Positions 29,147 to 36,264 of a DNA stretch of 64,000 nt are shown here, in pieces (the first letter of the stretch is position 1; each line of letters begins with the position of its first letter). The notes beneath the pieces are model-generated. The model had not been told where the DNA came from and ran no database searches. It saw only the letters and a list, made by a program, of their open reading frames with translations. Source of the stretch: Nostoc sp. FACHB-152 (GTDB lineage: Bacteria; Cyanobacteriota; Cyanobacteriia; Cyanobacteriales; Nostocaceae); contig NZ_JACJRV010000004.1 in the NCBI RefSeq assembly GCF_014697475.1, positions 248,001 through 312,000 on the forward strand, written 5' to 3'. A program made the translations under genes and the position numbers.

Positions 29147-29476
29147 TTATTGACCGCAGCAACGGTCTATACCCAGACTTTCTAAGAGTAGATCGCTGAC
29201 GGCGTTGGCGATCGCAAACTCTCCATAAAAGCTTTTGGAAAAATCAAACGCTTGCATCTCGGTGACAATCGCAATTACCAGAGAACCTAGATCGTTTTCT
29301 CCTTCCATTCGTTGGCGGACAAAGATTTGCGCCGCTCTTTGGGCAATCTGTTGATTGATTGCTTCGGGGATAAATTCTGTATCCAGCCATCTCAACAAAC
29401 GCTCTTGTAACCATTCACCTTCAAGGTAGGGATTGTTAGCTGGTGGTAGGGTGATAGATGGGATTGGTTGTGTCAT
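29147..29476 (-). CDS. Conserved hypothetical protein
   Basis: A 109-residue soluble, acidic, mostly helical protein. It begins MTQPIPSITLPPANNPYLEGEW and ends in a LGIDRCCGQ tail with a vicinal cysteine pair. I do not recognise a named family. It is convergent with rpsN and divergent from aat, with an upstream gap of 105 bp. Confidence 0.6.
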   Translation of the reverse strand: MTQPIPSITLPPANNPYLEGEWLQERLLRWLDTEFIPEAINQQIAQRAAQIFVRQRMEGENDLGSLVIAIVTEMQAFDFSKSFYGEFAIANAVSDLLLESLGIDRCCGQ

Positions 29477-29581
29477 CTTTTTAAACGCAGAAGAACTTTC
29501 AGTAGATTTTCAGAGGAGCGCAGAGGATGCATATAACATCAGATTGCGTTCCTCTGATATTTTTTATTTATAGTTTGATCT

Positions 29582-30157
29582 ATGCAATATGATATCGCTG
29601 CTATTATTCAAGGCTATGCTCAAGGTTATTTTCTCATGGCTGATGACGATCATGGCTTGGGTTGGTACGGCAGCCGCGATCGCACTTTGATACCTTTAGA
29701 TGAGCGATTTCGCTACCCTAAGTCTTTGCAGCGTGTTCTAAATCAAGAACGTTTTACTATAGCTGTTAACCGCGATTTCCCGGCTGTTGTTGCTGGCTGT
29801 GCCAACCGCGATATAACTTGGATATCTGAAGAATTAAAAGATATTTACTTCTTACTTCACGAAGCTGGTTTTGCCCATAGCTTTGAAACTTGGCAAGGTG
29901 ACGAACTCGCTGGGGGAATTTTAGGTATTGTGATTGGCGGTGCTTTCATCGGGGAATCAATGTTTTACCGCATTCCAGAAGGCTCAAAGGTGGCAATGGT
30001 AAAGTTGGTAGAAAGATTGCGCCAAAGACAATTTGTGCTATTTGATGCCCAAATGATGAACCCTCACTTAGAACGCTTTGGTGCTTATCTCACTGATGAT
30101 GGAGAATATCAAGCTTTACTTCAAACAGCGTTGCAACGTCGCTGTTCTCTAATTTGA
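29582..30157 (+). CDS. aat: Leucyl/phenylalanyl-tRNA-protein transferase
   Basis: A 191-residue aminoacyl-transferase that adds Leu or Phe to N-terminal Lys/Arg of proteins, marking them for ClpS/ClpAP in the N-degron pathway. Family marks are [65 protein letters not shown] and [15 protein letters not shown]. It is somewhat shorter than the E. coli enzyme because the N-terminal extension is reduced, as is usual in cyanobacteria. Confidence 0.92.
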   Translation: MQYDIAAIIQGYAQGYFLMADDDHGLGWYGSRDRTLIPLDERFRYPKSLQRVLNQERFTIAVNRDFPAVVAGCANRDITWISEELKDIYFLLHEAGFAHSFETWQGDELAGGILGIVIGGAFIGESMFYRIPEGSKVAMVKLVERLRQRQFVLFDAQMMNPHLERFGAYLTDDGEYQALLQTALQRRCSLI

Positions 30158-30494
30158 CTAGATGAAGAACTCCGGTTACTGACTTTGTAAAAATCAGGAC
30201 TTACGCAAAAGTATGAAGAAATAAACCGTAAAGGACACAAAGGACACGAAGTTATAAGAGTTTAAGAGAGTTCTTGCGTAAGTCCTAAAAATATAAGTCT
30301 TTATCTATTAATAAAATAATTTCTTAGCTATACGTATCAAGTTAATAGCTCATTGCTAGATTCAAACTCACTTTTTATGTGTATTCAAATGCCTTCTATT
30401 GACTTTTATTCCTAAAAGTTTTAGATTCATTCATTGAAATAGTTGATACTTTTTTTCAAAAATACTGCTAATAGTTCCTAACGGAGAGTTAGAA
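30158..30494. other. Intergenic region upstream of phnD
   Basis: About 340 bp. The first third holds the 91-bp MITE-like element (30196-30286). The remaining ~200 bp is AT-rich and should carry the phnD promoter. I looked for tandem CTTAACCT-like Pho boxes and saw none that convinced me. Confidence 0.5.
30196..30286. mobile_element. MITE-like element with 13-bp inverted ends
   Basis: Ends are AGGACTTACGCAA (30196-30208) and its exact complement TTGCGTAAGTCCT (30274-30286). The 91-bp interior has no ORF. Short non-coding elements with such ends are common in cyanobacterial genomes, probably mobilised in trans by an IS transposase. No target duplication is obvious. Confidence 0.6.
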
Positions 30495-31475
30495 ATGAGT
30501 GTGAGTAAAAAGGGCTTGTTGGGTACTGGTGCTACCTTTGTAGCACTAGCGAGTATGGTTGCCAGCACTTTTGGGGTAATGCAGACAAGTAATGCTAACT
30601 CTATTTCTAATCAACAAGCACCAGTCTTACTTGCCCAAGGTAAAAAGCTAAGTAATTTAACAGTAATTTTTCCTAGTCGTTCTGATTCAACAGATTTGCA
30701 AACTAAAGCCAATGCTGTTGCAAAATTTCTGTCTAACGAGTTAAAAATTCCTGTCAAAGCCCAAATTGGTGATGATACTGCTGCTGTAGAAGCTTTAAGA
30801 GCAAATCGCGCTGATGTCGCTTTTTTAAGCAGCCGTCCGGCTTTAAAAGCTGAACAATTGGCAAATGCTAAGTTGTATCTAGCGGAAGTCCGCGACAATT
30901 ATTCTGGCAGATACACTTACAACTCGATATTTGTCGTTCCTAACAATAGTCCCCTCAAAACCAGAAATAACGCTAAAGCTACCTTAGAACAATTGCGCGG
31001 GAAGCGAATGGCATTTACTTCTCCTACTTCTGGTTCTGGGTTTATTTTCCCAGTGAGTGAGTTAGTCAAGCAGGGATTTGTCCCCAACCGCGATCGCATG
31101 GATGGGTTCTTTGGGCAAATCGCTTACGGTGGTAATTACAGCAAAGCTTTGCAAGCAGTAGTACGTGGACAAGCGGATGTAGCAGTTGTTTCTGAGTATG
31201 CTTTGTTCCCTCCTTATATTACTGCCCAAGAAAAGAACCAATTAAGGGTGCTGCATAAAATCTCTGGTGTTCCAGCCCACGGTATCGCTATTGATGATGA
31301 TGTTCCCGTTCAAGATAGAGAAAGACTCATCAACGCTTTACTGAAGTTAAATCAGTCACAAAATAACCAACTACTACGCAATTTATATAACTCTAATGAA
31401 TTGGTAAGAGTTGACCATAACCGTCACTTAGCACCAGTTCGTGAAGCACTCAACCGAGTTGGAATTGCGCCGTAA
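30495..31475 (+). CDS. phnD: Phosphate/phosphite/phosphonate ABC transporter substrate-binding protein
   Basis: A 326-residue periplasmic binding protein with an N-terminal signal (MSVSKKGLLGTGATFVALAS). It has the PhnD-type fold with FPSRSDSTDLQTKANAVAKFLS, ALRANRADVAFLSSRPALKA, GKRMAFTSPTSGSGFIFPVSEL and RGQADVAVVSEYALFPPY. It captures phosphonate or phosphite for the PhnC/PhnE importer encoded next. The start is fixed by an SD (GGAGAG) upstream of ATG 30495. There is no lipobox cysteine, so it is probably soluble in the periplasm. Confidence 0.9.
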   Translation: MSVSKKGLLGTGATFVALASMVASTFGVMQTSNANSISNQQAPVLLAQGKKLSNLTVIFPSRSDSTDLQTKANAVAKFLSNELKIPVKAQIGDDTAAVEALRANRADVAFLSSRPALKAEQLANAKLYLAEVRDNYSGRYTYNSIFVVPNNSPLKTRNNAKATLEQLRGKRMAFTSPTSGSGFIFPVSELVKQGFVPNRDRMDGFFGQIAYGGNYSKALQAVVRGQADVAVVSEYALFPPYITAQEKNQLRVLHKISGVPAHGIAIDDDVPVQDRERLINALLKLNQSQNNQLLRNLYNSNELVRVDHNRHLAPVREALNRVGIAP

Positions 31476-31579
31476 ACTCAGTTAACAGTTATCAGTTATC
31501 AGTTATCAGGCCGATAACTGTTAATAGTTAATAGGATTAACCGAGATATATAGCATTAGGGAATCATTTGTGAATAAAA

Positions 31580-31612
31580 AGATCCCCGACTTCTTTAAGA
31601 AGTCGGGGATCT
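31580..31612. repeat. Perfect palindromic element, copy 2, inside the phn operon
   Basis: Arms AGATCCCCGACTTCTT (31580-31595) and the exact complement (31597-31612), with one loop base. It is the same element as at 20342-20376. It sits between phnD and phnC, preceded by STRR-type GTTATCA repeats (31485-31510), and could reduce transcription of the ATPase/permease relative to the binding protein. Confidence 0.8.
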
Positions 31613-31641
31613 GAAACCGTTAGGATTGATTGAAGTATAGG

Positions 31642-32367
31642 ATGAGTAATTTTGTAATTGAATGTCATAACCTAGAGACAGCTTATGCTGCTTCTCTGAA
31701 TCGTCCTATCCTGAATGGAATTAATTGCCAAATCAAACAGGGTGAGTTTGTTGTCCTGCTAGGACTTAATGGTGCTGGTAAATCTACATTACTGCGATCG
31801 CTTGTGGGATTAGTCCCGCTAACCAAGGGAGAAATTAAAATTAATGGTGTGACAATGACTCCTCGCACACTCCCACAAATTCGCCGCGATGTTGGGATGT
31901 TATTTCAGGGAGGCGGATTAATTCGGCAGTTATCAGCAATTGATAATGTATTGTGTGGCAGACTTGGCGTAAGGACTTCTTGGCAGACATTATTTGGATT
32001 TCCAAAGCGCGATCGCCTTTTAGCAATGGATTTACTCGCACAGTTGGGTTTGAAAGAACAAGCTGATCAAAAAACTAGTCAACTCAGTGGCGGACAACAA
32101 CAACGAGTTGCGATCGCGCGTGCATTAATTCAATCACCGCAGATTCTTTTAGCCGATGAACCAATTACCGGCTTGGATGTTGTCGCCTGTCAGCAGGTAA
32201 TGGAAACCTTATCCCAATTACACCAGCAAGGCATGACGATTGTGACAGTTCTGCACGATTTAGGCATAGCTGCAAAATATGGCCAACGTGCGATCGTCTT
32301 AGAGGCTGGACGCATTGTTTATGACGGACTTTGTGAAAACTTGCAAGCCCAATTTGTCAAATGTTAA
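31642..32367 (+). CDS. phnC: Phosphonate/phosphite ABC transporter ATP-binding protein
   Basis: Start set at ATG 31642 (241 aa); a TTG at 31630 would add four residues. Complete ATPase: Walker A GLNGAGKSTLLRS, Q-loop MLFQGGGLIRQ, signature LSGGQQQRVAIARAL, Walker B ILLADEPITGLD, and the H-loop in TVLHDLG. It energises import with PhnE, whose gene overlaps its end by 7 bp, indicating translational coupling. Confidence 0.9.
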   Translation: MSNFVIECHNLETAYAASLNRPILNGINCQIKQGEFVVLLGLNGAGKSTLLRSLVGLVPLTKGEIKINGVTMTPRTLPQIRRDVGMLFQGGGLIRQLSAIDNVLCGRLGVRTSWQTLFGFPKRDRLLAMDLLAQLGLKEQADQKTSQLSGGQQQRVAIARALIQSPQILLADEPITGLDVVACQQVMETLSQLHQQGMTIVTVLHDLGIAAKYGQRAIVLEAGRIVYDGLCENLQAQFVKC

Positions 32368-33146
32368 ATTCTAAAATTCTTCGCCGTTACCCTTGGATGA
32401 GTCCTCTACTCATCCTTTTAATTGTTGTTGTAATTTATGCTTGGGCTTTGCGAGGTATCAAAGTCGATTTTGAATTACTAACCTCTAGCTGGCCTTACAT
32501 TACAGATTTTATCTCTCGCTTATTTCCCCCTGATACGACAGTTGTAGATATAGCAATTAAGGCATTAATTGAAACAATCCAAATGTCTTTATGGGGAACC
32601 ACCATTGGCGCAATTATATCTTTACCGATCGCTGTAGCTAGTGCCAGTAATGTTGCGCCTCCTTGGTTGCAATGGTTAGCCAACTTTCTGCAAAACGCTG
32701 TGCGTTCCGTCCCTTCTATTATTCTGGGGTTAATTTTTGTCGCCGCTACTGGCTTAGGCGCACCCGCAGGAACTTTAGCCTTAGGAATTTATACTATTGG
32801 CTATCTAGCAAAGTTCTATCAACAAGCGATCGAAGCGGTAAATGCGAAGTCTTTAGAATCTTTGCAAGTGATGGGTGCATCTAAATTCCAAATTGTACAG
32901 TATGGCATTTTACCCCAAGTCTTACCTTTGGGATTAGGCTATACCTTATGGATGTTTGAGTATAATATCCGCGCTGCTTCCGTGTTGGGTGTAGTCGGTG
33001 CTGGTGGAATTGGCTTTCAATTGAAGAGTTACATTGATGGTTTTGAGTACAACAAAGCCACAACTATGATGCTAGTACTGTTAGTAGTGGTGACTGTGAT
33101 TGATATTTTTAGTAGTAAACTGCGTCAGCGTTTAGATTCGATGTAA
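32361..33146 (+). CDS. phnE: Phosphonate/phosphite ABC transporter permease
   Basis: A 261-residue membrane protein with about six helices. The EAA-type coupling motif lies in EAVNAKSLESLQVMGASKFQIVQYG. The conserved AVRSVPSIILGLIFVAATGLG and GGIGFQLKSYIDGFEYNKAT match PhnE. It forms the membrane channel of the phnDCE importer. No C-P lyase (phnG-M) or phosphite dehydrogenase gene follows in the window. Confidence 0.9.
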   Translation: MLNSKILRRYPWMSPLLILLIVVVIYAWALRGIKVDFELLTSSWPYITDFISRLFPPDTTVVDIAIKALIETIQMSLWGTTIGAIISLPIAVASASNVAPPWLQWLANFLQNAVRSVPSIILGLIFVAATGLGAPAGTLALGIYTIGYLAKFYQQAIEAVNAKSLESLQVMGASKFQIVQYGILPQVLPLGLGYTLWMFEYNIRAASVLGVVGAGGIGFQLKSYIDGFEYNKATTMMLVLLVVVTVIDIFSSKLRQRLDSM

Positions 33147-33248
33147 TTTTGATTGTACTGTGAAGACACACAGGCAATACAAGAAGAAATTGTGTTGCGT
33201 TCATCTTTTGCTAGTGCGTAGTCACGCTAAGTACAAAATGTGACTATC

Positions 33249-33459
33249 GTTAAACTTTTGCCAATTTACAAAACATAATAAAATTAAACGACTATAACTC
33301 TTGCAGATTATTTGCAAAAGTTATAGCCGAGTATTTAGGAAACACACTAATCGTCAGTTAAACTTTGGCAATTTACAAAACACAGTTAAATTACCCAGCT
33401 ATAACTCTGGCAGATTGTTTGCAAAAGTTATAGCCGAGTATTCAGGAAACACACTAATC
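33249..33459. repeat. Two-copy tandem duplication (~108 bp unit) with stem-loops
   Basis: Unit 1 starts at 33249 and unit 2 at 33357, both beginning GTTAAACTTT-GCAATTTAC. Each ends with a shared stretch including GCAAAAGTTATAGCCGAGTA and GGAAACACACTAATC. Within each unit TATAACT and AGTTATA can pair around a ~20-nt loop. It occupies most of the gap after phnE, where I see no gene. Confidence 0.8.
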
Positions 33460-33481
33460 TTTCAACTTCATCATCTTCTCA

Positions 33482-34165
33482 TTAAAATGGAGAAAATTTT
33501 GCAGAAACTTCATTGAAATTAGAGATATTTATTGCTACTTCTTCTAAAGTATCAGATTGCTTATCTTCATTGTTGTTAACAAAATGCTTGTCCATCAGTG
33601 CAGGGACTTGGGATGCTTGAATGCGGCTGTAGCGTGTTTTATCGGGCATTACCAAGTTAGGGCCTGCTTTACAGTTTTTCATGCAACCTGTACCTTTGAT
33701 CGTAACTTGGTCTTCTAAACCGCGATCGCTCAAAGCTGCCTCAAATGCCTGGCAAACGCCTTTACCACCGCGCTTCCAACAATCGGATTTTTGACATACT
33801 AAAATAGTTTGTTTTGCTTTTACTGGTTTTGGCTTCGGCTCATTGCTGGCTGGGGGTTCCTGTAGTGCAGTGCTGACCGAACTTCTTCCTAAATCAGCAC
33901 GTGCAGCCATTACACGTTCCGCTTTGAGAGTAAACTCACCTTTCTTATTATCGTATTTTTTTATACCTACCACTTGCAACCAAGTACCTTTAGGTAGTCG
34001 TAAATCAAAAGCAGCCCTTAAATGTTTGGCAAGCTTGACGTAGAATTCACCCTCAGAAGTCTCTAATTTCAGCCCTTTTAGCTTGTAACCATCTTTAATA
34101 ACAAAATCAATAAATCTACCTTCAAGGCAAAATTCCGTAGTTTCTGTAGCGTAGATAGTCCCCAT
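33482..34165 (-). CDS. (2Fe-2S) ferredoxin-domain protein with N-terminal OB-like domain
   Basis: A 227-residue protein. Residues 1-90 are beta-rich (EFCLEGRFIDFVIKDGYKLKGLKL, GTWLQVVGIKKYDNKKGEFTLKAERVM), like a small OB or S1-type fold. A Pro/Lys linker follows, then a thioredoxin-like ferredoxin with ligands in ILVCQKSDCWKRGGKGVCQ and GTGCMKNCKAGPNLVMP (C-x4-C and C-x3-C). It is probably a cytosolic electron carrier or sensor. It lies 75 bp from the next gene upstream on the same strand. The partner is unknown. Confidence 0.75.
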   Translation of the reverse strand: MGTIYATETTEFCLEGRFIDFVIKDGYKLKGLKLETSEGEFYVKLAKHLRAAFDLRLPKGTWLQVVGIKKYDNKKGEFTLKAERVMAARADLGRSSVSTALQEPPASNEPKPKPVKAKQTILVCQKSDCWKRGGKGVCQAFEAALSDRGLEDQVTIKGTGCMKNCKAGPNLVMPDKTRYSRIQASQVPALMDKHFVNNNEDKQSDTLEEVAINISNFNEVSAKFSPF

Positions 34166-34239
34166 ATTTTTTGCCCTATTTTTAACTAAATAGTTTTGTT
34201 GTAATTACGCAAGAGATTCCCGACATCTGTCGTCAGTTA

Positions 34240-34515
34240 TTACTTTTGGTAGCGATTTTGCCAACTATGCTCAAGAATTTGAATCAGTTCTGGACGACAG
34301 GCAGTAAATCGCTGCATAACACACCAAAATTGCACAAAAGCCAAAGGGCTATCAATTTCAACTTGCAGTGGCTGGTTAGTCTCACAACAACAACAAATAT
34401 CTAACTCCTTCAAACGTTGATAGACTTGCCAACGGTCTGCCCAATTCACTTCCACAACGTACTTCTGCTCTATTTCTGAACCGGAACTGAAAGATTTCAA
34501 GATACTAACCCTCAA
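34240..34515 (-). CDS. Small conserved cyanobacterial protein, Asr1405/Asl0597-like
   Basis: About 91 residues with EQKYVVEVNWADRWQVYQRL, a CCCC cluster (DICCCCETNQPLQVEI) and VQFWCVMQRF. From memory this resembles the Asr1405/Asl0597 family of small proteins of unknown function. No ATG exists in the frame; TTG at 34515 or 34500 is used, or a GTG further in, so the start is uncertain. It precedes the [2Fe-2S] gene and may be co-transcribed with it. Confidence 0.6.
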   Translation of the reverse strand: MRVSILKSFSSGSEIEQKYVVEVNWADRWQVYQRLKELDICCCCETNQPLQVEIDSPLAFVQFWCVMQRFTACRPELIQILEHSWQNRYQK

Positions 34516-34619
34516 AGTGCAATAAATTTGCAGTAGTCAGCCTGCCCTTGCTCCCTGATTTTTATAACTTTGGGAGTAAAGCCTCTTTAAATAAGGATAA
34601 CCTAAGTGCGAACAATTCT

Positions 34620-34761
34620 CAGTTGCTAGCCTAAAAAAATATGAAAATTTCGCATTAATTTTGGTGATGCCAAACAGCTTAAAAGCTTATATCATCAACT
34701 TTTGACCTGATTCTAGATTTCTATCAATTTTTTTTTGACGTGTTTTTTAGGCTAGCAACTG
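34620..34761. mobile_element. MITE-like element with 19-bp inverted ends upstream of dps
   Basis: CAGTTGCTAGCCTAAAAAA (34620-34638) is repeated as its exact complement at 34743-34761. The 142-bp element has no ORF and an AT-rich core, and no clear target duplication flanks it. It ends 280 bp before dps. The rest of the 34516-35041 gap shows nothing else definite. Confidence 0.6.
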
Positions 34762-35041
34762 ATACGGAGAATAGCCGTTGTGCATCTATGTATCCTCCCG
34801 GACTACCTGCTCTGGTCTGGTAAATAAATTCTCATCTGAGAAATTATCTCTATAAATGTCATTGAATACGTACTATCTAATTAGGTATAGATTGAATCTC
34901 TAAAGAGTAAAAATTTGCAATTATAGCAACAAAAAAATTTAGAAATTTATGATATTCTTGGAGCTTGCTTCTATTTTTAGAATGCTAATATGTAGAAACT
35001 AAGCAGTTAAAAAAGCTAACTGCAAAAAAGCGAGGAGAACC

Positions 35042-35596
35042 ATGTCTGATACACAAACTTTGTTACAAAATTTTGGTCAGGTTTATGACAATCCTGTACT
35101 GTTAGACCATAGTGTCACCGCTCCAGTTACAGAAGGATTAAATGTCGTATTAGCTAGTTTTCAGGCATTATACTTGCAATACCAAAAACACCATTTCGTA
35201 GTAGAAGGTGCAGAATTCTACTCATTACATGAGTTTTTCAACGACAGTTACAATGAAGTACAAGACCATGTTCATGAAATTGGTGAAAGACTCAATGGTT
35301 TAGGTGGTGTACCTGCTGCGTCTTTCAGCAAATTGGCAGAATTAACCTGTTTTGAGCAAGAGTCTGATGGCGTATATTCTTCTCGCAAGATGGTAGAAAA
35401 TGACCTAGTTGCGGAACAAGCTATTATTAACGTTATTCGTCGCCAAGCTGCTCAGGCTGAGAGTTTAGGCGATCGCGGTACACGTTATTTGTACGAAAAA
35501 ATCTTATTAAAAACAGAAGAAAGAGCGTACCATTTAGCTCATTTCTTGGCAAAAGACAGCTTAACTTTAGGTTTTGTACAACCTGCTCAAAACTAG
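35042..35596 (+). CDS. dps: Dps-family ferritin-like iron storage / DNA protection protein
   Basis: A 184-residue Dps protein. The ferroxidase site of the family is seen in [38 protein letters not shown] (His and the D-x3-E type acidic residues at the dimer interface). Such proteins form 12-mers that oxidise ferrous iron with hydrogen peroxide and store it, limiting Fenton chemistry. The start has an SD (GAGGAG) 6 bp upstream. It is followed by its own terminator. From memory, the neighbour order with carB matches alr3808-alr3809 of Anabaena 7120. Confidence 0.9.
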   Translation: MSDTQTLLQNFGQVYDNPVLLDHSVTAPVTEGLNVVLASFQALYLQYQKHHFVVEGAEFYSLHEFFNDSYNEVQDHVHEIGERLNGLGGVPAASFSKLAELTCFEQESDGVYSSRKMVENDLVAEQAIINVIRRQAAQAESLGDRGTRYLYEKILLKTEERAYHLAHFLAKDSLTLGFVQPAQN

Positions 35597-35668
35597 CAGT
35601 CACATCATTTACATCAGTCTATACAAGACTGAGTAAAAATCTGATATCCCTGGATATTAAGAAAGTTT

Positions 35669-35709
35669 AAAAAATGGCAAAGAAGCAATTAGTTTCTTTG
35701 CCATTTTTT
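35669..35709 (+). terminator. Terminator after dps
   Basis: 16-bp perfect arms AAAAAATGGCAAAGAA (35669-35684) and the complement (35694-35709), with a 9-nt loop and a terminal T run. The A run on the other side means it could also work leftward. Confidence 0.85.
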
Positions 35710-36264
35710 ATTTTACTTAACAAATAATAACAATTAAAGTAATTGAATATTGCAAATAATTAGCAACTATTTATTTACAAAATATTTTTAATTATTAAAA
35801 CGTTACAGTGAATGCAAATATAAATAACTATATAGCAATAATTCATAGTTATTAAAATTACTATCGTTTCTAAATAAAAATCATTTGCACATCATCAAGT
35901 TGTTAGCTCTTAAGAATTAATTAAAACTGGATACACAAAAAATAGACAAAGAAGAGTAAAACGCATGAGATAGTAAAAGATATGCATTTGTCAAAAAGAA
36001 GGGTGTAGGGAAGACGGCATTGGTGGGGGCTTTTACGATTGCGGTTGTTGGGGCTGTCCCTTTCCCCACACCCCGCCCCAACGGGGCTTGGTCAGGTGGC
36101 AGGTGGCTCATGGATGAAATTTCATACTTCATACTTTTTTCCCCTATTCCTCTTCTCTGTCTGCTACGATCCAACCCGGAAAACTTGATAATAGACAAGA
36201 TTACTAAGGGCAAAGACCCTTAAAATAAACAGGATTTGTATTCTTTTACTCCAACCCGAAGACT
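35710..36264. other. Intergenic region upstream of carB
   Basis: Mostly very AT-rich DNA to about 35990, then a GC-richer patch (36000-36120) with a short hairpin CGCCCC-aac-GGGGC. Short ORFs here on both strands have no recognisable protein character. The carB promoter should be in the last 100 bp; no clear elements are seen. Confidence 0.5.

Noticed and set aside
33301-33516. 71-codon open frame across the tandem duplication
   Set aside because: Its repeated peptide only reflects the DNA duplication; the two units diverge without codon-position bias.
35917-36223. Short open frames on both strands upstream of carB
   Set aside because: They overlap each other, have biased low-complexity translation, no ribosome binding site and no family resemblance.
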